DNA from: Meconema thalassinum
Lineage: Eukaryota > Arthropoda > Insecta > Orthoptera > Tettigoniidae
Assembly (NCBI GenBank): GCA_946902985.2
Contig: OX336393.1
Span: forward strand, 365,906,779 to 365,970,778
DNA length: 64,000 bases
Direction: 5' to 3'
The notes under the pieces are model-generated. The model saw only the letters and a program-made list of their open reading frames with translations, was not told the DNA's origin and did no database searches. This document shows positions 49,441 through 61,150 of the stretch, piece after piece; positions within the stretch are counted from its first letter, which is position 1, and every line of letters begins with the position of its first letter. The translations under genes were made by a program, and so were the position numbers.

Positions 49441-52400
49441 GCTTCCGCCTCCAGCTAGCGTCAGGACTCGGGCGTGTACCGTCTCCCCATTGAGCAGTTG
49501 CATATTTTGGATTTGAGGCTAAAAGGTATCAACTCTACAATGATAAGGCACAACTCTATTCTAAAACTTTAATTCAGTAATAAAATTCATGGCATCAAAC
49601 AAACAAAACAATCCCCACAAACATAAAACAAAATCAAACAAAATTTACTTCCACAATCCACTAATATGAACATAATATAATCATAATAAAATCATATCAT
49701 AACACAAACCTTTACCCTTATATCAACTTTACAATATACGCTAGTGCGCTGATGCACATACAACTTCAGAAACAAACTGTACTTTAATTCTTCTGTCATC
49801 CAATGTGACTTCATTAATTCTACAAAATTATTTATTCCTTAAACCTTGTCTTAATTTGACAATAATGTGTATCGTGTGTGTGTTTTGATCTTTCTCTCCC
49901 CACCAAATGCTTTACATGCATTAGCCTATTCTGGTGTTGCACAGCAGTCTACATGCAACTCCATAATTATGTAAGCTACCCCTATACTTCCTCTATTTAT
50001 ATAGTTCCACTGCATGCCGTCTGTGATTTCATCTTAAAAACGTTAATTATTGCTGTGTCGGATGGTACAATTAAACTACCCTTGCGCGCGTAGCCTGTGG
50101 CATCCAGTAGCCAACTTCTGAAAAAGATGTCAGTGACAGTACAAATGCAACGTCTAACCATTCGTTAGATTGCTAAAATTATGAACCATCAGGATGATCT
50201 ATAATTATCAATGTGTTCTCCAACCACATGACTTCATTACTCAATATAACAATGTTTCATCTTATGTCATTAACAGGGTCTAAAATCTGTTCTTTTCAAA
50301 CTTTCTTTCACGGTTCGCTTGACCGTCCCGACCCTCTTCCAAGCGGCCTGTACACAATAGCAGTGGAGTGAGGTCCTACAGTGCCTCGACCCTCGTTTCA
50401 TGCCATATGTCTTACCTCCCCTAAGCAGTATAAGATTTTAACAGACAAATACCGTGGTCCTAGTGACACACATATCCCAATGGATTTAAACTGAATATTA
50501 TGCAAACAGGTACTGGATGAGCTCAACATTTACTCCTACCCTGAGGATAATAATAATTGGCACCAAATAGGCCCAATTCAACATGAAGGCACGAGATTCA
50601 TAAAACATTGGCCTAGTAGGTAACCGGTATCTTTAATAAATGCTGCGGTCAGTCATAACAAGCTGCCGTAATACGATTCGCTTCAACGAGCCGAATCACT
50701 CAATAATAAGTTCTCGGGCGATCAGATAGAGTGCAGAGATGTCCATCGTTTTCCTCTCACCTATCACGGGATTCAAACCCGGAACATTCCATATCCATCA
50801 TCAGAGTTAGGGTCCAATTCACTAAATACACTCTGGTACAAAGCACATCTCCAATTATGCCCACGGCATACGAGATTTCATACGAAGAATAGATTACCTG
50901 GTCCCTTACCTAATGCTATGATCTTCGTCCTATAATTATTAAGAGAAATCTATCGATTACTCTATAAGCTTTTACATAAGCTGCAAATTCAATTCACGAA
51001 AAAGCTCTTCCATTTCCTGGCATAATTATATTCCCATTAATGCAATATATTCTGATATAAAACTCCTTTCTTAATCCCGTAACGTAATCTTACTGGGTAA
51101 TCTTACTGCATAGATCGATAAGTCTTGCCCTTTAGTGTAAATATTTCTTGCTTACAACATTTTTCCTGATGCATTCATTCATACTTTTATTTTTATTTTT
51201 ATTATTATTATTATTATTCTCACTGACATAAATTACCAAAATCCGACACAACTAATCATCTTAAAACTCGAACAACCGTGTTCGTTTCATTTACATAACT
51301 GATTTGCCATTTTTAATAATAATGGTAACGATTAATCCACTCATTGATGCAAAATAACATCTCAAATCTATTAAAATCAACACAATAATGATTAAACTTG
51401 GAGGGTCTATCTCCTAATCTGATTCTTACTGGCATCTTTATAACTCTGAAATCACATTACATGCAGTGGCCTATACTTCTACTTAAACATAATTTGTGGG
51501 GTACTCACATTTATCAAGGCTCATCATGGTGGCTCCAACCACTCATATCCTTCCGGGTCGCCTGCCATATGCAGATTTAGTGCGACATTTGCATCTTGAA
51601 TACACACATTTTATGATACATATCTTCCGTTAACCACACGACACTTTGCATTTCTATAAAGAAGCTATTGCTTCCAAAACACATGACACTTTATAACACT
51701 TATTAAACCGTTAATTTAAAAGATATTTCACATATGATTTATACATAACACACGTCACTCTGTACACTTTTCATTGGTTGAAATTCCCTAGCAAAGATAT
51801 CAAAATTGCAGGTGTCGACGGCAACTTCCGTGCTCCTACCAACTCCTGATTGAAAGTCTGGTTCAACTGCCCTCGGAATTCACCAACAGTTTATCCATAC
51901 TCCTACGGTAAGCTTCCTGATTTGCATAAATATGCTAACTTCCGTCCTGAGCGTTACTATTTGGTATTCTTAAGACATTACCAAATGCTTCGTAAAGTTT
52001 CTCCCAGCGCATTCCAGCGTAATTAGACATGTATGATCAGTCAATATTTTATACATTGCGCTTAACACAGTACATAACTTTACACAGATTATTATTTACA
52101 ATAGTTCTGCAACTTATCTCACACGTTGCTTCCTAAGTGAACACACTATTGTTCGTACTGCTGACTACACATGCAGCACGACTGTATTTAATAAAAGCTT
52201 ACTAAATGTTTCACTGCACGGCTTCCCAAGTTGAAGTCCAATAGTAAAAAAATGCATTATTATCTTCTCACTTGGTGCATTACGATGTGCGGTGAATATA
52301 ATGGTTCACTCAAATGTACAAGTCTTTGTTTGAGCGTCCTTTCATGAGCCAGACCGCCATACGTTCCGCCTCAACAACTGCTTGACAACTGTGTTCTGAC

Positions 52401-53350
52401 TGTCTGACAAAAACTGTGTAGCGACGACTGTCTGCGACTCTCTGTGACAAACTGGGTCCAACTGCGTGCTCTGCCAAGGGTCGACCCCCTTATATTGGAT
52501 TCACACAAAAAGTAGAGCTATATTTTCCCGCGCTATCTCGACTCCTCTCCCAGCATGATTCTGATCTCGAAACCATGCTCATCGGGTTCCTTTTTCTTCA
52601 CTGATCCCGGAACTGTCTGCGTGCTGAAGGATCACTCGGCCAATTAATTAATATTAATTCCTTTCTCCATATCGTGGGGACGCTGTTTCACTGGGAATCC
52701 CTGGCGACCTCGTCAAACCCAGCCGCGAACAACCATAGTCTATGTTCTTCCGCACTTCATTAAATATGCGTCAATTTCACAGATTAAAGGCTCTAAAATT
52801 AGCCTCCTGGCTAAAGATTCACCTGTGTGCAACTCTCATGTCATTGCGTTACTCCAATCACGAGTAATCAATGATTTTCCTAGGGATCTCTCCCCACTCT
52901 TCTTCGTCCTATTCTCAGTCGGGGAAAAACTGGGTCATTATTCAAGCCCCCCAACCTCTTCCAGACGACATAACGAGGTCAGCAAGATTGACGTGGCTCC
53001 AAGGGGCACCTCCCACAATTCTGGGCCAATTAGTAAAACGTCAAACTCTGCACTTTCTGTGCTCCGAGCCCAGCATAGCCTACTCCAAGTAGTCTAATAA
53101 TGCTGTATTCTGCTCCTTTTCCCTGCATTATTTTAATAAATAATGTCATTATCAACTGAAATCACACCAGTGATTAAATATACACTTTTCTCTAGGGGTT
53201 TTTACACTGAAACTCCCTCAACAGACCTCGGGTTCGTTCCCTGGTGGAACCTTTATACTGAGATCACAGTTTCTGAGATCCACGTTCGATATCAGTCAGC
53301 ATAACCCCCTCGGGTTCAATATTGCGATCAAAGTCAACGTTTGAATAATA
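49441..53350. other. 3.9-kb non-coding block between related repeats
   Basis: The longest frame is 90 codons (52825-53097) and is unconvincing. The block is AT-rich, with more complex sequence at 52350-53320. It interrupts what looks like one Z-related element, since parts of the same repeat lie on both sides. A B-box-like gggattcaaacccgg occurs inverted near 50770. The minus strand has a candidate promoter at 52458-52495. It could be an LTR-like or unknown insertion, but no ends were resolved. Confidence 0.4.
52458..52495 (-). promoter_or_regulatory. Candidate TATA plus initiator promoter, minus strand
   Basis: The minus strand reads tataagggggtcgacccttg, then about 10 nt, then CAGTT roughly 30 nt from the TATA. 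The spacing fits an arthropod core promoter as found in LTR elements or genes. No ORF follows within the block. Confidence 0.3.
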
Positions 53351-53912
53351 AACCTACACAATAATCGTCATCTATAAAAATCCAACATGGCGACCATCCG
53401 AAATACTTAGATGGTTCTCAATATCTGTTAATATATGATAGCAAACAGAAATTTTGTATGTTGATAAAGGCTATTGACATAAGTTTACCTATGGGAGTTT
53501 CAATAACCTGATAAGCACAAATATTACATGGTGGCGACGAGAAATTTAAATATTTAAGTGGATGTTTCTCGCGATTTAACCATCCGAGCGCAGTGAAACT
53601 TGGTATGGTAAATGATTATACAAGTTTTAATCCGATGACATCAAATTTATTTCAGTTGTTTTCATAACCACAAGATGGCGGCTCTGCGAAATATTAAAAG
53701 CATGCGATTTAAGTTTGAATAATACACCTACGCAATAATCTTCATGTAATAGTACATAACTCTATGGCCTACATATATAAAAATCCAACATGGTGATCAT
53801 CCGAAATATTTAGACGGTTCTCAATATCAACGAATGTATTACATGTTGATAGAGGCATTTAACATAAGTAGGGTATATGAAAATAGGCTGTTTAGTCCTT
53901 CACGGAAATACT
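53351..53912 (+). mobile_element. Z-related repeat, second part
   Basis: It contains aacatggcgaccatccgaaa, tctcgcgatttaaccatccg (also at 49252), ccacaagatggcggctctgc, a second internal unit (ccaacatggtgatcatccga), and ends tatgaaaataggctg. The internal units near 53380 and 53785 are about 405 bp apart. Confidence 0.55.
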
Positions 53913-54491
53913 TGTTAATGTAGTTTTGTATGCTCTAAAGAAACAAAATGTAGTGATTAGTGGTTAAATTCATTTTACGTTCTATATTTTGCAAAATATA
54001 TTCACATATATCTCTATTTAGTATAAAACCAAGTGCCCGATTCTTGGATGTCACGGGTAATCTCGAGGAACACTGGATGGATTTTTATGCGGTTTTCACC
54101 ATTCTGTAAAGGATATCTCGAGGAAGTTTTCTGAAAAAAATAATTTATTTATGATCAAAGGAAGCCAAGCAGTAACGATGTCAGTGAAAAAGTCGAAAAA
54201 ACAAACCTGGCGACCGTGCGCTTTTTAAGCTTACGCTGGGCAAACCGTTAAGAATAGCAATTTACTATGAGTGTAAGAATTGTTCAGCATGAAAACTTCT
54301 ACAAAATAGTCCGCGAGAGCATATCTCTATCTTCGATACATCACCCACTATAAGTGTTTTTATATTGGACGGAAGGGAATTTGTCTTTCATGCACCTCGC
54401 CATTCCTAAATTACGTCTGATAAAAATGCGTTGCACATGCATCTCCATGACAATATAAATAATAGTCTCCAGTCAGTTTTTTTAACCCATC

Positions 54492-54560
54492 ATGCCGAGA
54501 CGTAAAACTGATTTAGGTAATAGTTCATTGACATCGAAAAGAATAAGCAAAGCAAAGCCA
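54492..54560 (+). pseudogene. Start of a Helitron ORF
   Basis: The ATG opens MPRRKTDLGNSSLTSKRISK then AKP, similar in style to the N-termini of Helitron proteins (MPRRK-x-DLG...). The frame leaves the family where the SINE begins and ends at a stop soon after. The replication-helicase domains are absent. Confidence 0.5.
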
Positions 54561-54847
54561 ACTCCGTACAGACCATGGAGGCCCTAGGAGTAGTGGAAGG
54601 TGGAGGCTTCCACTTTTTGTGACATCGGCACTAGATGGGATGGAGTTGTCAGCTCCACGCCCGGCCGTCTTTGCTCCCAGGAATTACCCTGGTACTCATT
54701 TCTGGTTTAGGCTGAGTGAACCCCAGGGCTATTTGCGTTTCCGAAAGTGGTGGTTTTGTTTCTAAAATCCACTACCTGGGTGGGGATCAAACCCACTCCC
54801 TTTCAGTTAGAAGCTCAGAGCCTCTACCGACTGCGCCACGCAGCCCC
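54560..54847 (-). mobile_element. SINE-L
   Basis: The minus strand begins gggggctgcgtggcgcagtc then ggtagaggctctgagcttct, with A-box tggcgcagtcggtagagg and B box gggtttgatccccacc. The body includes ggttcactcagcctaaacca and gtcacaaaaagtggaagcct. Only one copy lies in the window. It interrupts the Helitron ORF. Confidence 0.78.
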
Positions 54848-54904
54848 CTAAAAACGTAATGCATTCATAACTGTTCCCGGGCGAAGCCGGGGCGGGTTGC
54901 TATT

Positions 54905-55183
54905 ATATGTAGGCTATATATTTTGAAATCCTAGCCTTGATAATAACCTTAATAGTTTAACCCCCATAGATGAAGTGCTGGATAATTTTCGTACGCTTTG
55001 ACACACTCACACACACATACTGATGTCCTGTATAATACACTTACTCTATTTGCTCACATCCCGCACAAATTAGAACGTGTAAACACACATTTGTAAGTTT
55101 CCCACGCTTGTGATCCAATTGACGTGCTCCCATTTAGAGCGATGCCTGTTCTCTGATAAGTGCAGTGTTGTGAAGCTCTCTAG
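54905..55183. other. Unique-looking sequence
   Basis: No repeat partner was recognised. A (CA)n-like stretch lies at 55002-55018. Confidence 0.4.
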
Positions 55184-55381
55184 GTAGCAGATAAGGAAGC
55201 CAGTCCGGAAGCAAAGACAATGCCGGGCATGGCAGGGCAGGGTGATAAGAGCAAATTGAATGAAGCGTCTGGGATATTGGAGACACAGCTGCACATAGTC
55301 TCCTTTATGGTGCGTGGCGCAGGGCACTCTCTTCGTCTCGGTTCAGTTGCAATTGCCATGGAGGCAACCTCACTAGCGTGA
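55184..55381 (+). CDS. Candidate host exon, 65 codons, unrecognised
   Basis: The frame begins right after tgaagctctctag, a plausible 3' splice site, and runs to TGA. It reads VADKEASPEAKTMPGMAGQG, then DKSKLNEASGILETQLHIVS, FMVRGAGHSLRLGSVAIAME and ATSLA. It has balanced composition and higher GC than its flanks. The minus strand is also open here for 80 codons, so it may be chance. No family was recognised. Confidence 0.25.
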   Translation, partial: VADKEASPEAKTMPGMAGQGDKSKLNEASGILETQLHIVSFMVRGAGHSLRLGSVAIAMEATSLA

Positions 55382-55485
55382 CTTTTAATATCAGATGTAA
55401 TAAATGTATTGAAAACGGTCAATAAATGATTTTTAAAATCCTAAAAATGTGCATGCATATACTGTATAACCGTAAGCTGCTCAAA
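55382..55485. other. Short unassigned spacer
   Basis: Nothing recognised before the Z element. Confidence 0.4.
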
Positions 55486-55492
55486 TGTACAA

Positions 55493-56897
55493 AAAACAAG
55501 AAGTTCTGTGACGAACTAAAGAGCCTACTTTTCTTAAAATTTAAGATTCATATCAATGATTAATCTATATGGATCTATCTAGAATAATGACGAAATTAAG
55601 TTGATAATATCGAAATTTCTAATTAGTTCGAAATACTGTATACTTGGCATAATGCATCCTAATAGAGCACTAAAGTTGGCAGCCCTGGTGACTGAATATA
55701 TTCTTAGTTCCATCTCTTAGGGTACAGAATACAACATTTGGTTGAATTCCAATGGATAGCATGGACGTTACATGCAGTTAAACATTGGATTTAACAGCGC
55801 GCGTAAAATCATGTTGGCAACAATGTCATACATGTATTGGTCAGAAATAATCTGAAATAATATGATCTATTGTTGTGCCAATTTTGAATGAAATCCATTA
55901 GTTAGTATAGAAGTTACATGCATTTTAAAATTGGACCTATCAGCAGGCTTAGAATCAATTTGGCAACACTGACGTATGTTAGTTACTCCAAATTAATCTA
56001 GAACGCCAAGTACTATACGTGTGCAAAGTTTAGAGCTATTGGCTTGCATACTTTCTGATATATTGATATTAGGGTAACAAAAATGGAGACTGTATTTATT
56101 AACAGTTGGCAGCCCTGGTTACTCTTAAGAATCGGCATAGTCATATCTGTTATGGTACACATAGCACACACGAAATTTGGTCGAAATCCAAATGATAGTA
56201 TAGAAGTTACATGTATTTAAGTTGGACCTCTCAGCAGGCTTAGAATCATGTTGGTAGCACTGACGTATATAAGTTACTCCAAATTAATATAGAATGTCAG
56301 GTACTATACGTGTGCATAGTTTAAAGCTGTCGGCTTGCATACTTTCTGATATATTAGTATTTGGATGAAATAAATTGGGAGCATTTATTAACAGTTGGCA
56401 GCCCTGGTGGCTCTTAAGAATACGCTCAGTCATATCAGTTTATGTACACATAGCACATACGAAATTTGGTTGAAATCTAATTGATAGTGTAGAAGTTACT
56501 TGCATTTAAAATGTGGACTTGTCAGCAGGCTTTTAATCATTTTGTCAACACTGCCATGTATGGCCTCCTGGAAATTAAACTGCAATATTATTATCTATAC
56601 GTGTGCCAATTTTGAAATAGCTCCCATTTATACCTTCCAGGATATCCAACATGGAGCTCAAATTTCAATTGCGATTTCTCAGCAGTTGGTAGCACTGACA
56701 TCATTTTCAAATATGGCCGTGAGATATTTAGGTATAGATCTTTACTCATACCAAATTTTGTTTCGATTGCTGCAGCCGTTTAGGAGTTGATAGAGGGGGG
56801 ACACACACACAGCCAGCCAGACAAGACAGACAGACAGACAGAAGGACAGACAGACAGACACACATTTGCCCGATCTCATAGTCTACTTTTTCCTCAT
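55493..56897 (+). mobile_element. Z element copy 1, ~1.4 kb, non-coding
   Basis: It starts caagaagttctgtgacgaac then taaagagcctacttttctta. Inside, a unit of about 290 bp (ttggcagccctggt, then tatagaagttacatgcattt, cagcaggcttagaatcat, atacgtgtgcaaagtttaga, gcttgcatactttctgatat) repeats about four times with variation. The 3' part has ctgcagccgtttaggagttg, (GACA)n and cgatctcatagtctactttt. The final hairpin arm is missing. The 7-bp tgtacaa flanks it at 55486-55492 and 56898-56904. The 96-codon frame at 56500 is a by-product. Confidence 0.8.
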
Positions 56898-56984
56898 TGT
56901 ACAATGCAATGGTTCATTATTTTTCTGCCAGAAGGGTTCAAGAATGTGGACCATAGTTTGAAAAACGTTTCGTCCATATCAGTT

Positions 56985-58095
56985 GCTCCCCCAGGGGCTC
57001 ACATCCAGTGGGACGTGGGTTGGCGACCACGGGGCCCCAGCTGAGTCCGGCATTGCTTCCACTTACTGCACTTGTACCGAGCTCCTCTCCGTCTTCTTTC
57101 CTGTCGACCTCCCTTGGTCAACTCTTGTTCTTTTCCGACTCCGACAGTATTAGGATATCTGAGGCCTAGGGAGTCTTTCACTTTTCCGCCTTAATTGGCC
57201 CTTCTCGTCTTTCCTGATCCCTCCTTCTTCGAGGGGTCAGACCTCTTGTTTTCTTTCCATTATATTTCCTTTTCTCTTTAAGATTCCCGCTCTGTTTTCG
57301 TTAATTGCCTCCGCGTGTATCTGCATTCCTTTTAGCTTTTTTTTTTATCTCGTCTACACTCCATTGTGTAGGTATTTTCAATCTGAGTTGAATTTTGTAA
57401 TTTTTTTCGATCTAAATTGCATTTTGCGAGTGTTTTCAACCTCAATTGCATGTTGTAAAGATTGACAATCTAAATTGCTTTTTAGTAAGTCTTTCAATAT
57501 AGGGTCTGGGACTTTAGTGAGTATTTTGAATTTCAATTGCAGTTTGTAAGTATTTTCAACCTAAATTGCATTTTGTAAGTATTGTCAATCCAAATGAGAA
57601 GTTTGTATCCACCGTTAATTTTGGAAGCATTTTCAATTTCAATTGCTTTTTGTAAGCATTTTCAATTTCAATTGCACTTAGTGAGTATTTTGGATCTGAA
57701 ATGGGAGTTTTTTAATCTGAATTGCATTGTCTATTTTCAATTTCAAGTGCATTGTGTACGAATGGTCAATCCAAATGAGTAGTTTGAATCTACCGTACAT
57801 TTTGTAAGCATTTTCAATTTCAATTGCATTTTGTAAGCATTTTCAATTTCAATTGCACTTTGTGAGTATTTTGGATCTGAAATGGGAGTTTTTTAATCTG
57901 AATTGCATTGTCTATTTTCAATTTCAAGTGCATTGTGTACGTATTTTAATCTCATTTGCATTTTGTAAGTATTTTCCGTCTCATTTAATTTTCGTTCTGG
58001 TTTCCATTTCATTGTCATTTTCGCTATTACCCAGACCATTAGGACCGATAACCTAGATGTTTGGCCCCTTAAAACAACAATTATCATCATATATC
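56985..58095 (+). mobile_element. R element copy 3 with 29-bp repeat array
   Basis: The 5' module is ctcccccaggggctcacatc, gggacgtgggttggcgacca, cgtcttctttcctgtcgacc. The array of about 21 degenerate 29-bp units spans 57366-57990 (tgtaagcattttcaatttca type). The tail is cattaggaccgataacctag, ccccttaaaacaacaattat and (ATC)n. It is colinear with the copy at 20775-22055. Confidence 0.8.
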
Positions 58096-58241
58096 AGTTG
58101 CGATCGCATTCCATTGAAACCTCCATTTAAGAGTCTGCTTGGTGTAACCTAATATTATTATTATTATTGTCATTAAGTGCTTGACATTAGTCCATATTTT
58201 GAATCATTGTACCATTGAAAAATCAGGAATTTATGAATGTG

Positions 58242-58284
<43 letters not shown>
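58096..58284. repeat. AT-rich spacer with (ATT)n and (AAT)n microsatellites
   Basis: Tracts at 58152-58168 and 58243-58286 (about 14 units). The latter leads into the LINE. Confidence 0.85.
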
Positions 58285-58287
<3 letters not shown>

Positions 58288-60250
58288 TTTGTCCACATCC
58301 ACCAAACTTCGTCATTACAACAAGGTTATTAAACCTGAGGTGTTTTATGCCAGTGAGACATTGACGTTGCACACTAAGGGCGACTTGGAAAAAATCCTCA
58401 CAGAAAAAAGAACAAGAAGTTCCGTGACGAACTAAAGAGCCTACTTTTCTTAAAATTTAAGATTCATGCCAATGATTAATCTGTATGGATCTATCTAGAA
58501 TAATGACGAAATTAGGTTGGTAATATCGAAATTTATAATTTGTTCGAAATTCTGTATACCTGGCATAATGTAGCCTAATAGAGAACTACAGTTGGCAGCC
58601 CTGGTGACTGAATATATTCTTAGTTCCATCTCTTAAGGTACAGAATACAAAATTTGGTTGAAGTGCAATGGATAGCATGGACTTTACATGCAGTTAAACA
58701 TCGGATCTAACAGCGCGCGTAAAATAATGTTAGCAGCAATGACATACATGTATTGGTCAGAAATAATCTGAAATAATATGATCTATTAATGTGTCAATTT
58801 TGAATGAAATCCATTAGTTAGTATAGAAGTTACATGCTTTTTAAAATTGGACCTATCAGCAGGTTTAGAATCATGTTGGCAGCACTGACGTATATTAGTT
58901 AGTCCAATTAATCTAGAATGTCAGGTACTATACGTGCGCAAAGTTTAGAGCTGTTGGCTTGCATACTTTCTGATATTGATATTAGGGTAAAACATATAAA
59001 CATAATTTATTTACAGTTGGGAGCCCTGATTTCTCTTAAGAATACGCATAGTCATATCTGTTATGTTACACATAGCACACACGAAATTTGGTTGAAATCC
59101 AAATGATAGTATAGAAGTTACATGTATTTAAAGTTGGACCTCTCAGCAGGCTTAGAATCATGTTGGTAGCACTGACGTATATAAGTTACTCCAAATTAAT
59201 ATTGAATGTCAGGTACTATACGTGTGCATAGTTTGACGCTGTCGGCTTGCATACTTTGTGATATATGGGCATTTAGATTTTAAAAAAACTGAGAGCATTT
59301 ATCAACAGTTGGCAGCCCTGGTGGCTCTTAAGAATTCACACAGTCATATCTGTTTATGTACACATAGCACATACACAATTTGGTTGAAATCCAATTGATA
59401 GTGTAGAAATTATATGCATTTAAAATTTGGACCTATCAGCAGGCTTAGAATCATTTTAGCAACACTGCCATGTATGGCCTCCTGGAAATTAAACTGCAAT
59501 GTTATTATCTATACGTGTGCCAATTTTGAAATAGCTCCCATTCATACCTTCCAAGATATCCAACATGGAGCTCAAATTTCAATTGCGATTTTTCAGCATT
59601 TGGTAGCACTGAGATCATTTTCAAATATAGCCGTGAGATATTCAGGTATAGATCTTTACTCCTACCAAATTTTGTTTCGATTGCTGCAGCCGTTTATGAG
59701 TTGATAGGGGGGGCACACACACAGCCAGACAGATAGACAGACAGACAGAAGGATAGACAGACAGACACACATTTGCCCGATCTCATAAGTCTACTTTTTC
59801 CTCATTTTTGCAAAATGTGAAAAGTAGGCTAAAAATAATAAGGAAAATTATTGGACCAAAGCACACATATGAAGGCTTCACTCAGAGACACCACAGACAA
59901 ATTGTCCAACCTCGCAGCAGACATCAGAAAGAGGCGACTAAAATTTTACGGCCACATCAACAGACTCACCAACAAAATTCTTAGATACATACAGTGGCTC
60001 AAGACTACTACACCCTGGATGATGCTAGTCAAACTTGATCTGGAAAAAGCACAGGTCGACCCAGAAGACATCATAGACAAAAGCTTCTTTCGACACAAGG
60101 TAGCCTATACAAGTGGAAAGTAATGTCAGAGAAAACAACCCAAAGACCAAAGTGGACCGAAAAAAGGAAGAGGGCCTTTAGTGCACGAATGAAATAGTTC
60201 TGGAAAGACAGGAAGAACAAATAATCATGATTGATTCGCGTGGTCTAATA
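58285..60250 (+). mobile_element. LINE 3' fragment split by Z element copy 2
   Basis: Before the insert it reads RHYNKVIKPEVFYASETLTL then HTKGDLEKILTEKR. After the insert it reads IIRKIIGPKHTYEG, then in other frames IRKRRLKFYGHINRLTNKIL and YIQWLKTTTPWMMLVKLDLE. The 3' end has tgattcgcgtggtctaatag and an (AAAT)n tail (60268-60290). The parts are colinear with the LINEs at 34996 and 60295. Confidence 0.82.
58406..59836 (+). mobile_element. Z element copy 2, both ends present, inside a LINE
   Basis: It starts caagaagttccgtgacgaac, has the same repeated units as copy 1, and ends with the hairpin tactttttcctcatttttgc then aaaatgtgaaaagtaggcta. The LINE frame around it (EKR / IIRK) shows that the insertion removed or added only a few bases. 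No protein domain was found. Its superfamily is unknown. The 3' hairpin and lack of long duplication recall Helitron-like or other rolling-circle elements, but CTRR and TC ends are not clear. Confidence 0.82.
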
Positions 60251-60294
60251 GGCCTGTAACGTGTGAAATAAATAAATAAATAAATAAATAATAA
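60251..60294. repeat. (AAAT)n microsatellite tail
   Basis: About seven aaat units, the 3' tail of the LINE at 58285-60250. Confidence 0.9.
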
Positions 60295-61150
60295 TACAGC
60301 TAAATGAACTAAAAGAAATCGCTGGGAAAACAGGTTTACAAATCTCTTTTCCAAAAACAGCGATGATGAGCACCAACAAGAACTACACGAAGAAAAGAGT
60401 TAAGACGAAATATGGGAAGGTAAAGGTCACGAAACAGTTTAAATACCTCGGAGAGATCATTAGCAACAATGGACTGGACAAAGAGTCGATGGAAAACAGA
60501 AGACTTAAACTAGAAAAACTCGACTTCTCCACTAAAAATACAGCATATACAACAAAAAGAACCTCGCCCTTAATGCCAAACTACAACACTACAATGCTGT
60601 GGTAAAACCGGTGATCTTATATGGTGTGGATACGGCAAATTTGATGAACCTGGAAAAGCTTCTGAAGATTGAAAGGAGGATATTGCGGAGGATTTACGGC
60701 CCAAAAGTGGTACAGGGAACCTACAGATTAAGATCATACAAGAAGACCTGGAAACAACAATTAGGAGAAGACGTTTACGTTTCTATGGACATATGGTTAG
60801 AATGGATCCAACAAGATTAAATAAACAAATATTTAATAAAATATACAATCTGAAGGGCCAAGGGGGTTACACCAAGCAGATGAGGGAAGAACTCCGGAGG
60901 CTAGGAACTACAGATGACGACTGTCGAGACAGAGCTCAGTTCAGGGAAATTCGTTCCAACATAAAGGTTCTTGTGGGAGAAAAGAAGGAACGCAGGGGAG
61001 GAAGGTGGACAGCAGAGAGAAAGGTGCAACACTCTGAATGAATGACGGAAGTGTGGAGGAAGAGAAAGGAAGAAAGAACTATGAGAAGGAAATGAAATGA
61101 TATTTGCGTGGTCCTTAGTTTTGGTCGGTTCGCATTATGTAATGTAATAA
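60295..61150 (+). mobile_element. LINE 3' fragment, post-RT and C-terminus
   Basis: QLNELKEIAGKTGLQISFPK leads into KVKVTKQFKYLGEIISNNGL (FKYLG motif). After a frameshift come KPVILYGVDTANLMNLEKLL, KIERRILRRIYGPKVVQGTY, then DPTRLNKQIFNKIYNLKGQG, RGGRWTAERKVQHSE and the 3' end gcgtggtccttagttttggt with (AAT)n. At least two frameshifts are present. It is the best-preserved version of this group's C-terminus in the window. Confidence 0.85.

Larger units (their letters stand above)
54011..54904 (+). mobile_element. Helitron-like element with a SINE inside
   Basis: The 5' end starts tctctatttagtataaaacc and continues ctcgaggaacactggatgga then tttttatgcggttttcacc, typical of insect Helitron 5' regions. 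The 3' end has a GC hairpin, cccgggcgaagccgggg (54876-54892), followed by cgggttgctatt. That is close to the canonical end, although CTAT replaces CTAG. It keeps only the first residues of an ORF and a SINE occupies its middle, so it is non-autonomous. Confidence 0.72.

Noticed and set aside
49441..53350. Solo LTR call for the non-coding block
   Set aside because: A TG...CA pair with matching short duplications could not be found. A TGTTGAGGG-like start on the minus strand near 53222 has no matching end.
56500..59704. 96-codon ORF kept in two Z elements (56500-56790 and 59414-59704) as a real protein
   Set aside because: The third copy (near 23330) has a stop in the frame, many differences change residues, and no domain is seen. 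The similarity follows from the repeat DNA.
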